Below, piece by piece: positions 11,501 to 23,522 of a stretch of DNA of 64,000 bases (positions within the stretch are counted from its first letter, which is position 1; each line of letters begins with the position of its first letter). Position numbers and translations under genes: made by a program. The stretch covers positions 8,235,857 through 8,299,856 of the forward strand of contig NC_079434.1 in NCBI RefSeq assembly GCF_026213295.1, written 5' to 3'. Source of the stretch: Gadus chalcogrammus (taxonomy: Eukaryota; Chordata; Actinopteri; Gadiformes; Gadidae). The notes under the pieces were generated by a model that was not told where the DNA came from, did no database searches, and was given only the letters and a program-made list of their open reading frames with translations.

Positions 11501-14500
11501 TCTCATCCTGCAGAGGTTCAAACACAGTCAGACTCCCTATTTTGGCAGGAAACCCTGGCCTGCCAGCAAATGCATGTGCCACTGTTACCGGCAGGAGTTG
11601 CATCAGGAGATCAAGTATAACGGGATGTATGCAGTACTCATGCAACTGCGACTTCAATTCTTCCGGTACTGTGATATGTGAGTAAGCCTCCATTAATTCT
11701 TCTCCATAATGTACATCGCCTTTATTGTGGAAGACATCCCCGTACTGAAAGCCGCCTTGTGACAGATATCTGTAGAATTCTTCACAACTTACTACAGAAT
11801 TGCATCTTTTGTAAATGGAAGTTAAGGAGATCAGTGGCTTTAAACCTGCCTGCTTGCTAAATACTGTTCCTGATGCGTAGACAGCAGCTGAGGAGAATAC
11901 AGTGAAACTAGTTTCATTCTCTGCACACTCTAATTGTACTTTCATTTCTGGTGCCTTCTGGGCTAAAACAAACGGACTTTGGAAGTTGACACTGAGCTGA
12001 ACTGAGTTCAGAGGAACTTTTGGTTTGGCACTTTCCATGAAAGCAGACAGTCCCAGCTCTGCATAGAAAGAGCCTGGGATTATGGGTATGCCATTGTGTT
12101 TATGTTCTTGCAGGTAAAAGGATGTGTCGGACCATAGATTGCAGCTGAACACATTGCCTTCGTTGCCAGTTTGACAGAGGATGGGGTGATTGCTTGGTGT
12201 GTTTTTCTGCGCGGCTCCAATGATCACATCCCTCTCGGAGCAATCAAACTTGTACCTTGGGAAAGGCAACGGGGTTGTCTCACAGCCTCTATAATGCTGG
12301 TCCCAGTCTACATGAACCCCGACTTCAAAAAGCTTAGAAGGAACACTGAGCATTGTCTCGTGGTCCTTCTCTGGCAGGACAGAGGCAAGCACAGATGTGG
12401 TGTTTCCCAGTGTTTCTTGGATGTTTCTTTGCAAGGCCCTCCTTGGACCAATCTCAACACACACTACGTTCTTTTTCCCTTTCGCTGCTGAGCTTACAGC
12501 GTGATGAAAATACACCGGGTCACGGATGTTTCTAGCCCAGTATTCTCCTGTGCTGAAATCAGGATGCGCCATCTCCTTGCCTGTCACAGTAGAGAACAAC
12601 TCTGTCTCAAGTTTGTTCACGCCCAAAGAGCCAATACTCTCACTAAGCTCAGACAATATCGGGTCCATCATGTAGCTGTGGTATGCAGCAGGGACATCAA
12701 GTATGCGCAGGAAGAGATTTTGACCATTGGCTGAGGCCTTGAGCTCATCGTGGATGCTCACTATCGCTCCTGCATCCCCTGAGAGAGTGCAGGATTGGAG
12801 GCTGTTGAAGGCTGCGATGCAAACTTTGTTAGCATACGGTTGAAGAATATCCTCAACACCTGATACTTCCATGTTACTGATAACAAGCATCTTCCCTCCT
12901 GTTACCCTGCATTGGTAAGTACTACGAGTGTAGATAACTTTAGCTGCTTCAGATAGGGAAAGCAGACCGGAACAATGTGCAGCAGCAACCTCACCCACAG
13001 AATGTCCCAGAACAGCATCGGGCTTGACCCCCCAGTGCCGGAGGAGAGTGAATATGCCAACCTGAATGGCAAAGAGAAGAGGCTGGACTACATCTGGTTT
13101 GGAAAAGTCCCTACTCTCCACCTCACTCTCAAGGTAGTCCATGATGTCCAGTGTTTTGTTGCTAAACGTGAGAAAATGTTCCCCAATCTCTTGGATTTTG
13201 TCCCTGAACACAGTCTCGTGTTCCAGAAGCTGTCTGCACATGCCGTGGTAGGTGACTCCATTGCCACAGAAAACAAACACCAACCGTGGATCAGAGTAGG
13301 AAGGGGAGGTCTTTTTAGTGAGCGTGGATTGGAGCTGGTCTTTCAGATCCTCTAAGGACGAGGTTAAGAGGGCTTTCCTGTATTTATGTTTCATATGGCT
13401 CCTCCTACAAGCCGACGTGTAGACGAGACACTCAATATCAATCTCACTCTGAGCACTGATCTGTTCAAGGGTGTCTTCAATCATCCATGAAAGGGATTTT
13501 AATGAATTGGCAGACATGACAAAGTATTTGCTTACCATCATCGCCTTACAGGTTTTCGTGGAGTGAAGCTTCGTGTGTTGTTTAACAATTGCATGGGCAT
13601 TGGTTCCCCCAAACCCAAAGTTGTTAACTCCAGCTAGTCGTACTCCAGAGCTCTTCCAAGTCTCCGGCTCTGTGGGGATCTTTATGTTGAGTGCAGCTGC
13701 GTCCACACTGCCGCTGTCCTCGGAGTAGAACACAGACGGGACGATGGTTTCATGCTTCATCATCAGGAGGACCTTGATGAGACCCTGCCAACTCCCGCGG
13801 CTGATTCCGTGTGTCCGATGTGCTCTTTACTGAACCGATGCGAGCTTCTCTGAGCCGGAAGGTTTGGCTTTTGCGATGGCGTTTGAGATGCTGCCCGCCT
13901 CTGTGGGGTCTCCGGCCGGGGTCCCGGTGCCGTGGGCCTCTATGTACTGGACCATCGCCAGGTCGGACTGGGAGTAGAGCCTGCGCAGAAGATCCTTTGT
14001 TGGTCATCGAGGGTCTTAGTGATGGAGTGACGGAGCGGCCATCTTGGTTTACTGCAGTTTTGCTGATGATGCCCCAAATATTGTCATGGTCTGCCAAAGC
14101 CTGTTCAAAATAAAATTCATTGGATATGATTAATATCATATTTTCTATAATCTGTAATATTAAAAATAGTAATCGGGCGGTTATTAAGAGTACATTCATT
14201 CATTTAAGTTATCAATTTAACTTGCACAGAGCAAAACAAAGTAAGTGGCAGGGGATGTGACAACATTTTAAATGTCTAATACCTACAAACGAGTTCATAT
14301 TGAGTGCAGTAATTTACAAGCAGTGATTCAAACTGTACTTTGATTCTTTGACAATAATCATGTGGCCCTTGAGCATCGTTTTCACTTTACCATCCTATGG
14401 ATAATAAATACCAATTCTATCCTCTTTATTGCATAGTCTGTATTTTTAATGGGATGCATGCTAATGATTCACTCCTCCATGTGTTTCTATTTTCTATTTT

Positions 14501-17500
14501 TATTTTTTTATTTATGGTATATATGGTAAAGGTCTCCTCAAAGGATCATCTAATGGTGGACTTAAAAGTCATAGGACTTATTAACAATGCAAAGAGGAAG
14601 TAATTTTGCGAGAAAATAAGTTGAGAAGAATAATTTAAACCCTGGGTTAACTTTAGGTCTCATATTTGTGTTTTGTTGCTGAACATCCAACGTTGGCACC
14701 ATCTAAACTGGCTTGACTGGCACGTTGAAAGACATCAGCCGCCTCGAAAAACTTTGAAAGATAATGTCACTGAGGGTTCAAGGTGGGTACCTGCTTTAGC
14801 GGCTTGAGCAGCACCACTCCGCAGCCCTCTCCCCGCCCGTAGCCGTCGGCCCGGCTGGAGAATGCCTTGCTGGTGCCTTCGGGGGAGATCATCTTGGCCT
14901 TGCTCAGAGCCACAAACACCCTGGGCTCAAAGATGCAGCTCACCCCCCCGCACAGCGCCATCTCACAGTCTCCTGGGGACAGAGAAGAGAGCCGGTGTCA
15001 AAGGTTTCTGGAGGAAATCTTAAGTGTAAATCGTGTGATTCTCTCTCTCGCTCCCGAGTCAATTACATTTATCATATCTTCCATATCTTATCTCTCTGTC
15101 TCTATCCCTCTTGTTCCCTCTCTATGTTGATATGTCTTCCTCTCCCTGTCTCTCTCTTTCTCTCTCCATGACTAAAATATCAAAAGATGAAATGTAAACT
15201 TGAAACCTATAGAGATCCTCAGACCACTAATTTTTCTTACAGCTTCTAACCATTTAGATTTACATTAAGGGCATTAAGCAGATGCTTTCATCCAAATCGA
15301 CTTACAATATCTACATTTTGTCAGAAGGAACAGTTTATCTCTATTAGGAAGACATGGTCCATACAGACCTTGTACCCACACACAGTGCATTTCAGCATCG
15401 ACACACTGTTCATAGGACCACCACAGACCTTGTTTGATGGCCTGACAGGCCAGGTGCAGAGCGACCAGCGAGGAGGAGCAGGCACAGTCGATGGACAGCG
15501 AGGGCCCGGTCAGGTTGAAGATGTAGGACACCCGGTTGGCTGCGATGCTCATGGCCAGGCCCGTGCCCGTCCAATGGTTGATCACGCTGGGGTGCATGTG
15601 TGCGGCAGACTGCTCGTAGTCCCTGTTCATCAGTCCTGGGAGGGAGACACATAGACAGACAGAGAGCGAGGGAGAGAGAGAATAACACCTTCTCTTTCAG
15701 ATACCGGCAAGAATTATGTGAATTACATATGGATTGAGCCCCATAACTTTGTTGTTTTTATACTTTAAGATTAATGATAAATTCAATTCAAATTATTTAT
15801 GAATGTTGTTGTAATCAAAAGATAATGCAAGGTTAAGTTTTGTCACACTTTACACTTTCAGACATACAGGAGTAGCTGAAGAGTTAACTCAATTTATCAT
15901 TAAAGCATGTTCACAAATATCAAACCATTCTGAAGGCCCACAGGTATTACGTTTTCATACAGGTCCATGGTTTCCCTGAAAGTACATGTATGAATTCATG
16001 TCCTTCCTTCTATTACATCTGATTCATGTCTTCCATCATCTTACCAAAGAACACTCCGGTCCTGGAGCCGCTGGCCTTCTCCATGGGCAGCCCGGCGTTC
16101 TCCAGGGCCCGGTACACACACTGGAGCAGCTGCTTCTGCTGGGGGTCCATCTGCTCCACCTCGCTGTCGCTGATACCGAAGAGCTTGTGGTCAAACTCAT
16201 TGAACCTGGAGAGCCCCAGAGCCCCAAAGAAAGCTGGTTAGGTCAGTTATGAGACAGCGATGGATGTATGTTCAGTGTGTATCTGCGTCAGTAATCAGTG
16301 TGGATGCTTTTATCCAAAGTGTCTTTCACTATCATAAGTGCCGTGTTTATGGTATGTTTGTGGTTCCCAGTGGGGACTGTTTCTGATCCTGGTGGTGTTA
16401 ATGCCATTTGATAGAAAAGGAGTCAACTTCCTCTGTCTGTGTGTTGATGCCCTACTCAGTTGAGCAATTGAGCTTGAGAGGACCACAATGATAAATGCTA
16501 AGACACAGCTGGCTTGTTGTTTAATGGCATATTGGTACGAAATAATAATAAATTATTCACGGATGTCACTGTGTTTTGTTTCCCGTATTAGTTTTTAGGT
16601 AGCACCAATGTTATATCATAAAGACAATATACGCTGTTCTTCATTCTCCCATAAACAAGACCTGGTAATTTCCCGGAATACAGTATTAATACTTAAATCG
16701 ACCACTACTTCGAAGGTCTGTGTTTTACTTATTACGATATTGGTTAAATGTACAATACTTTGTGTATCAATCTATTTGATGGTTGAATATGTTTTCTTGA
16801 GGCTTGGTGTCAATGCCCTTCAGACTGGTTAAGGCGATACAGAAGGAGAACGTACCCTTCGATGAGAGCGGCTTTCGCTGCCCGTGATTTCCCGGCTTTG
16901 TTGTCGTCCTTGTCGTACCAGTCAGCCACATCAAACCTCTCCTTGGGGATGGGCACAGAACAGTTCCGTCCCTCCAGCAGAACTTTCCAGAAGTTCTCCA
17001 AGCCCTCTCCTGTTATTTATAATAAACAGTTTACTGCAACTGATCGGTTCTGTATTCATGTATTTGATTGGCCTGTGTACTGGACAAGCTGAATGGAAGG
17101 GATGTCCTGGAATTAACCTTCATTTATCAAAATAATAATAATCTCAAAGTCGTAATTTTGCAACTATCAACTATCTTCATAAACATAACTGATTATTGTT
17201 TTGAATATTGTTTGATTAGCATTGTTTTGTTATACCTACTTCTTCCTTGTTAGGTCAATTAATGATTAATGAATAAATATGTGTGAATGGATGGTGACCC
17301 TCACCACCATGAAGAAATAGGCATGTTATTGCAGAGCAAGGCAAAAATAAATCACAGTGGGTTTCAGGGAAATTGTTAGATCTAATCCTGATTTAAATAC
17401 ATATCATGACAGCTACACTTCCAATATGTATGCATCAGCCAAAACTGGCCACATTTCTAAGCTATTTCTCCATCAAAAAGTGCACTTAAAGTTTTACTAT

Positions 17501-17620
17501 ACAAGTTTACCTCAATGCAACAATCGAACGGGGGTATTGCTCAAACAAATCAATTCAAAACTATTTACCCCCTGGGAAATTGCATCCAATTCCCACCACA
17601 GCAATTCCATCTTCCTCCAT
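8544..17620 (-). CDS. Type I polyketide synthase (KS-AT-DH-degenerate ER-KR-ACP), six coding exons
   Basis: Splice-consistent model: 17620-17569 (ATG in a good Kozak context, GIGCNFPG), 17009-16856, 16205-16045 (DPQQKQLLQ), 15635-15429 (active-site Cys of DCACSSS, codon 15480-15478), 14972-14791 (GYGRGEGCG) and 14100-8544. All junctions are GT-AG and phases join cleanly. The last exon carries EAHGTGTP and NIGHTES of the KS. AT follows (GHSVGE Ser 13001-12999), then DH (His 12104-12102, Asp 11612-11610), an ER-like part without a nucleotide loop, KR (AGGLSGLG; Tyr 9209-9207) and ACP (GIDSM Ser 8744-8742), then TAA. Roughly 2,100 aa are expected. Between about 14010 and 13780 the frame is broken by several one-base length changes, though the KS motifs survive. 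Paralogous to the PKS at 1-4830 and opposite in orientation. Whether it is functional depends on those breaks. Confidence 0.88.
13780..14015 (-). other. Frame-disrupted patch in the KS coding region of the second PKS
   Basis: Reading the minus strand, the frame shifts after RPSMTN (near 14000), again just before the GSVKS motif (near 13844), again inside SNIGHTES (near 13821), and by two extra bases between SAAG and LIKV (about 13795-13782). The net offset is +1. Between breaks the translation is clean KS sequence, including [14 protein letters not shown]. Five or so indels in about 230 bp contrast with none in the following 5.2 kb of the same exon. Confidence 0.8.
15246..15345 (-). mobile_element. 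SINE 3'-tail fragment inside a PKS intron
   Basis: Contains the common fish SINE tail in reverse: a GGCATTAAGCAGATGCTTT segment, then ATCCAAATCGACTTACAAT and TGTCAGAAGGAA. The same arrangement occurs at 41208-41275. It lies within the intron between KS exons 4 and 5. Confidence 0.6.
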
Positions 17621-20043
17621 GGCTGCGGTGCATCACTCACATGTACCAAACAAAAAAGGCCTATCATGTAAATACATTGAAAACTTTACTCCAATAACTA
17701 AAACTTTGTTGAAATCAAGACAAAAACAAATTCTGTCCCTTCAGACCAAGGTGTTCCAAGGCACCTCTCATCTCCACTGCTAGTGGTCTCACCATCTGCT
17801 GACCCGCGCTTACTTAAGGGTGCATTTTGGTTATTAAACATTAATGATTGACCAGAACCGTGGCCATGGAGATGAAGAGAAGCACAGTTCTCCTTTATGG
17901 GGGGCTCACAAATGATAAGATTAAGTTGAATAAAGAAATCGGTTATCCAAGTAAACAGGGTATTTTAAAGCAGAGCTTATCTTCCCTCTCTAAGGAGAGG
18001 TGGAAAAAAGTGCATCGACTTTGGATTTTGTGTTTATTGTACTTGATACTTAAACTGTCACACTAAGAGTGTGAAGTCTTTTATCTGAGGTTAACAATCT
18101 ATTAATATATGTTGTATATTAGTTAATGGAATATGAATAATCTGTCCCCGTTGTGAAAGAAACAATGAATTTATTTAAGGAGCATTCTTTGAATGTAATT
18201 TCTTATCTAATTAATATAAAATGTGTCATGATTTTGCAGGTGGCATCGGTACAATACGCTCATATTGGATCCATTCAACCCAACCATATAGAGTGTTCTG
18301 TAAGTGAGCACATGTTAATGATAAATAGCATGTTAATAAAGTCTCATTTAAGACTTTCAAGCATTGGCCAAGTGTTATCTGCATTTTAAAGCTTTCATAA
18401 TAAAGACTCATCCGATCCTTAAGCACTGGAAAAACATTTGCAGATATTGAAAGATGATCAGAACTAGGTCAAGGTCACATTCAAGAAAGCAGAGTTGATA
18501 ATATCAGTTGAAACTGATATTAAAAGCATTCCCTTTGACATTTCTGAGAACTATATTGATAAAAACAATCATGTACTTCCTGCTGACTTGGTTGTAGAAC
18601 ACAAGTTTATTTATATAGCGCCATTCAAAGTGCTTTACAAAGGAAATCACACGTAAAAACAAAAGGACAATCATTAAGAATAGAATAAAATAAAAAGAGA
18701 AAGAATAAAAGGGAAATATATAATAAAAAAGCAGAAAAGTTTAAATACAAGATATAAAAAATATATACGATGGTAATAGAATAAATGTTTTGCACACATT
18801 CATTGTTTATTGAAAAACTGCAGCAAACAGTTGTTTTCAGTCTTTTTTTTGCAGCAGCAATGATAAGAGATCCAATACAAGTGTTTAATGTTTAACTCTT
18901 TCCTCTCTGGCTCGACAAATATTAGTGGCCCATCCAGGCATTGACATGCTTAATAAAGTTGATGAGTGTAACAATCGGAACAGAGTGACCTGTCGATAAA
19001 TAAATGTACATTTCAGTAGTATGCATATTTGTGGTAGGCTATATTGATAAAAAAAGAAAAAAAAAAGTGGGAGCTTATAAAGGTTGAACAGAAGTAGCCC
19101 AATCGTTTAGCCGTAGGGAACCCATCATGCTACTTTTCTTTTTTCTTTGAGTTATGCAGATAAAGAAAATCTTTTTTAAGCCACATTTTACAATTCTTGA
19201 ACCGTTTTTGTTAATTGCAGAACATGAGGCAGATTTCAAGAGCAAGATATCCAAAGATGCAATCTTTCCAAAAAATATCTTCCCTAAATGTTAAGCATTT
19301 TTAAACAGGGACACTACTCATCCTGTCATACCTACTCTGGTTATTCTCTTTGATTAAATCATTCATTATAACTGGCTTAAGACATCAAAAGGCTAAAGAT
19401 TTCTTAAGGTTTAGTGCACTAAACACATTTTCCATGTCATTTTGGACGTGATGAGGAACATGAATTAGATTTGCCAGGTTTACTGAAGATCTATTTCTGG
19501 TCCAAACATGAACATTTGAGGAAATGATAAGAGCCAGATCCTAACCTGTTTGTGGGGCCCTCCGGAGTGCTGTCTGAATTGAGACAGGAACCCTGGTCAC
19601 ACCAGTCTCTTAGCAGCTAAGCATAACTAGTGTAATCCTGGTGCTTGCTATCATGTGTAATTTTTCATGTGTTTTTCTATCCTGTGTTTTGGGATTTTCC
19701 ATCATTTTATGCACATGGAGATTTCTTCTATACTGTCTAAACATGACAAATTGTTAGGCTAAATAGGGTGTGCTACACAGCTCATATAAATATTAAGAGG
19801 CTAGCCATAAAAATGATTCTTAACAGACGTGAAAAACTAAATTGGTTTGACAAGACAAAGTTTAAATTTGCCATTAAATTTAAATCAGAAGAAAAATACT
19901 ATTTATTTTATATAGATATACATGAATATATATAATGGGACATTTAAAAAAAAACAGTTAGTAAACAGTAACAGATTGATTGAGTGCTAACGTAAGGCGT
20001 TGGGGCTGTGTTTGGTGACTCCCCAGGGCTGGTGGAGGGAGGC
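17621..20043. other. Intergenic region between the second PKS and the SDR gene
   Basis: AT-rich with no coding exon seen. It contains the upstream/promoter region of the PKS (no clear TATA box identified), a dispersed-repeat fragment near 18598-18660 (TTTATATAGCGCCATTC followed by GTGCTTTACAAAGG) and the SDR 3'UTR near 19900-20043. Confidence 0.5.
19902..19907 (-). promoter_or_regulatory. Candidate polyadenylation signal of the SDR gene
   Basis: TTTATT on the plus strand is AATAAA on the gene strand, about 137 bases beyond the stop at 20044-20046. Positional assignment. Confidence 0.5.
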
Positions 20044-21698
20044 TCAGTCCCAGGACACGGAGAGCAGCTGGCAGCTCATCTCCCACAGCCTCTTGGCAGA
20101 CTCCTCGCTCTGCCCCTCGGCGGAGCTGCTAGCCAGGGCACAGTCACTGTGGACAGGGACACAGTTGGGGTTTGAGTGGTTAGTCTTTTAAAATGGTTTA
20201 AAGGGTCCATATTGTAACCCCGGCTGTGATGTTGATTATCTAGTACAGGCTGTTTCAATTCCTAACCGATAGTGGCGGGTTGGAGGGCCACCCATGGGAC
20301 ATGTTTGATAGATGGATGGTTCAGCTGCCAGGCTACCCTGTGGATTGCACCGGCTGAAAATGCTCAACCATCCATCATCCATCTCGGTGGACACGCCCAG
20401 TTATGATGTCACAAAAGGGATCCCCTGTCACAACGGTGTTCACCTGTAGTATCCACCGCTCTGGTCCTCCAGGGCCGGCTCCACGGCGCAGTAGATGGAG
20501 GTCTGGGCCCCCTGGACGCAGGTCTTGGTGAAGGGGCTCACTATCTTCATGATGGTCTGCTGGGGCCCGTTCAGGTGGCGCCACAGCTCCGTCTGCACCA
20601 CCCCTGGGTGTAGCGAGTAGGCTGCCACTCCGGTCCCTGGGAGATAACGTTAGGGCTTTAACATCTCTTTGAGAGCACTCTTGTTCCTGGAGTTAAAATG
20701 CAGCGGCAGCACCCCCTGTGGCCACAGAGGGTAGTGCAACGGCTGCCAAGATATTAAAAGGTGACATATTATACCACCAAGTGTGAGGGTGATAAGCCAC
20801 TAAAAGCTCATTTTTTCAAAACGGCATGTCACGGCTAATCACACTCACACTTGTTGGTATAATATGTCACCTTTAAGCATGGCTAAATGCTAATAATCAT
20901 TGTTCAACATTACTTGTGATTTATTACCATTAATCCTAACTAAAACATAAATCTTAAGCAGTTTATGGAAGGGCAGGTTAGAAACAAAGCTTATTAAATG
21001 TTTCATACTATTGATGTATTCTATTTTTATAATTTATGTAGCACTAAAAATAAGACATTTTCTGTGTGCCTCACATAGAACGTAGACATTTAAAACTAAG
21101 AATAAAGCTAATCAAAATAAACATAGCTCCAGTAAGTTCCAGCTGACCTTCTAGCTTCTTGGCCAGCGAGCGCGTGAACAGGACGTTGGCCAGCTTGCTC
21201 TGTTGGTAGGCAGCCTTTTTTTCGTAGCTCTTCTCACTGTTCAGGTCGTCAAAGTTCATGGCTCCCCAGGCGTGGGCCATGGACGACACGTTGATGATCC
21301 GGGCCGGCGCTGAGCGCTTGATCAGGTCGATCAGCAGGTGGGTCAACAGGAAGTGACCTAGCAGAAACGGTGGCAAAATAAAAGTTGCAATTTCAATATA
21401 TTTTAATTGCATTTTAAAGTAATATAAAATACAGACACTGTTTTCTATGAAAACCCCCTCAGTATTTACATAGCATGATAGTTATGGTTACATGTTTGAA
21501 AAAAAGGGTGAACCAATGCAAAGAAAGCACAGTTATTATGCAACATCAAGGGTTGGCTCCCCCTACCAAAGTGGTTGACTCCGATTTGCATTTCAAATCC
21601 GTCCGCTGTCTTTCCGTATGGAATGGCCATGATGCCAGCGTTGTTGATGAGGATGTTGAGCTTGGACTCGCCTGCGTTAACACATTCATAGATCCGGC

Positions 21699-21760
<62 letters not shown>

Positions 21761-23522
21761 GACTCAATCGCATCTTAAAACGTCCCATATTCATTTATCT
21801 TTCTAGTGTTTTGATCTACAGTGGGATCTTGAATGTATTATGATGAAATTAATCATCCTTCATTTTATTACTTGTTATTGTGTTGTTGAGTGGGTGTGTA
21901 CACTTATGGATGAATGTGAGGCATATTACAGCATTTTCAGTGACCACAGTTGCTAGGAAAGCACTTTATAAAAGCCAGTGTGAGGTAGTGCATCGTGTTC
22001 AGCCCAACCCCCATTAAACCATTTAGTGACATAATGCATGGGAGTGTCCGCCCAGATGCATGATGGGTAGATCAGCCCACCAGTTGGTACAGTCCACATA
22101 GTAGGCTAATCTATTAATCTATGGCTTGCAATGGCTGATCAACACCTCACCTGGTGTCACAACGTAAAATAATGACTCCCTATTTACAATGAGTAGCTAC
22201 TCTCATTTACAATGAGAGTAGCTACTCATTGTAAATAGGGAGTCCTTTTTTTACATTGTAAATGAGAGTAGCTAACCATGGGACCAGTCCATACCTTGGT
22301 TGACGGCTTCGGCGAACTCTCTGATCGACTTGGTGTCTGATAGATCCAGTTTCATGTACACCACGTTGGTGTTCTGGGAGCCGTCCACCACCTCCTTCAC
22401 GGCCGCCTCGCCCCTCTCTGCGTCCCTGCACGCCATGATGATCCGGGCCCCTGAACAACATTAAGGTGAGGAGGTTGGTTAAAAGGACCCCCATTTCACC
22501 ACCAGGATCCAGGCTGGAGTCTCTTCTATTCAGTCATCACGGGTGACATCATAGGTTTGAGTGTCCCCTCCCTGCTGGAAGGAACCAACTGACTTGTCAT
22601 GACTCATCAACAACAACCACACCTGATGGCGAAACATGGGCCCCTGAACAAAGACACATACATGTCTGTGTCCATACATATAGGAATGGACGCCGCATTG
22701 ACTGCTTGGACCCGTTATTTTTAATACGTCAACATCTCAACCTTATTGGAGATCATGAACCCTTTAATAAAAAATACTTATTAATTTCAGTTAAGAAAAG
22801 TAAACGTTATAGATCTTCTCTCATCGCCAAAAAACGTTCACTCTCGTTCCTTCCTCCTTGACATGCCGGCCGATATGTGCGTAAACAGCACCCTCTAGAT
22901 GAGGAACAGGTGATCTACTGCAGAACCGGCTATTATTACATGATTGTGGCAACAGAATTTAACTATAAAATCAAGCTGATCATTATTTTATAGATCGAGT
23001 AATGGATATAGGCCCGTGGTTGTAAACAGCAGTCCCCTTACCCTAACCATTCCTACCCACTGGCACTTGTATTTTAAAAGCTTGGTGTGATCTAATGCTG
23101 GGTGACATCCTCACTGGCAGTCTCTTAAATGGGATTATATGGAGTACTTGCCTCTCTTGGCCAGGTCGAGGGCTGTCTCCTTGCCTATGCCGGTGTTGGC
23201 CCCCGTGATAACCACCGTCTTGTCCTCCAGCCTCGCGGTGGAGGTCCAGGGTCGGAAGAGGTTTCTGAGACATGCGTTGCAACTTGTGTAATCAATACGG
23301 CAGTGAGATATGACAGCCCCACGTCATTTCAACACGCTTTAAAAGAATATGAATACATATATGTATACTAATTCATCGAAATAAACACAGGTACTTTGTT
23401 AACTTTAAAACATTACATTACATTACACTACAGAAGTGTCAAATCCATCAGGATAAGTATAGCTGACTTATATCCTCGTCTAAGTTGTATTAGTTGGAGA
23501 TTCCTTACCTGAATTTTTGCAT
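20044..23522 (-). CDS. Retinol dehydrogenase 11/12-like short-chain dehydrogenase/reductase, 7 exons, 297 aa
   Basis: Exons on the minus strand: 23522-23509 (MQKF), 23264-23152, 22450-22295, 21671-21567, 21357-21148, 20636-20444 and 20146-20044. All junction phases match and the total is 894 nt including TGA. Visible motifs: TGANTGIG (NADP(H) binding), LINNAG, NVSS and YQQSK (catalytic Ser, Tyr and Lys), and [10 protein letters not shown] typical of RDH11-14. Members of this family reduce or oxidise retinoids and lipid aldehydes with NADP(H) at ER membranes. The N-terminus is short and lacks the long hydrophobic anchor of mammalian RDH11/12, resembling fish rdh12-like proteins. Intron 2 starts with GC (AG|GCAAGT) instead of GT. 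It lies 2.4 kb downstream of the PKS start codon on the same strand. The substrate cannot be told from sequence. Confidence 0.93.
20757..20874. mobile_element. Foldback MITE in the SDR intron
   Basis: About 118 bp with long imperfect inverted arms (20757-20797 and 20833-20874). The left begins AAAGGTGACATATTATACCA and the right is its near-complement. TTAA sits at both ends, which would fit a piggyBac-type target site. It lies between exons 5 and 6 of the SDR. Confidence 0.72.
21701..21760. repeat. AATC tetranucleotide microsatellite
   Basis: About 15 tandem copies of CAAT/AATC, starting about 30 bases into the intron upstream of SDR exon 4 (3' splice site at 21672/21671). Confidence 0.95.
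22174..22244. repeat. Perfect 71-bp palindrome in an SDR intron
   Basis: The left arm 22174-22207 (34 nt) is the exact reverse complement of 22211-22244, with a 3-nt TAC spacer. A third partial copy follows at 22253-22274. It lies about 50-120 bases inside the intron after exon 3. Confidence 0.93.

Noticed and set aside
13750..14199. 149-codon minus-strand frame as a separate gene
   Set aside because: It begins in KS exon sequence ([10 protein letters not shown]) after a splice acceptor at 14100 and runs out of frame; it is the frameshifted KS, not a new protein.
16036..16227. 63-codon minus frame starting [10 protein letters not shown]
   Set aside because: Shadow of KS exon 3 in the wrong frame; the correct frame reads [10 protein letters not shown] after the acceptor ending at 16206.
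21701..21760. Possible CRISPR-like or regulatory array
   Set aside because: A 4-bp simple tandem repeat without spacers in a vertebrate intron.
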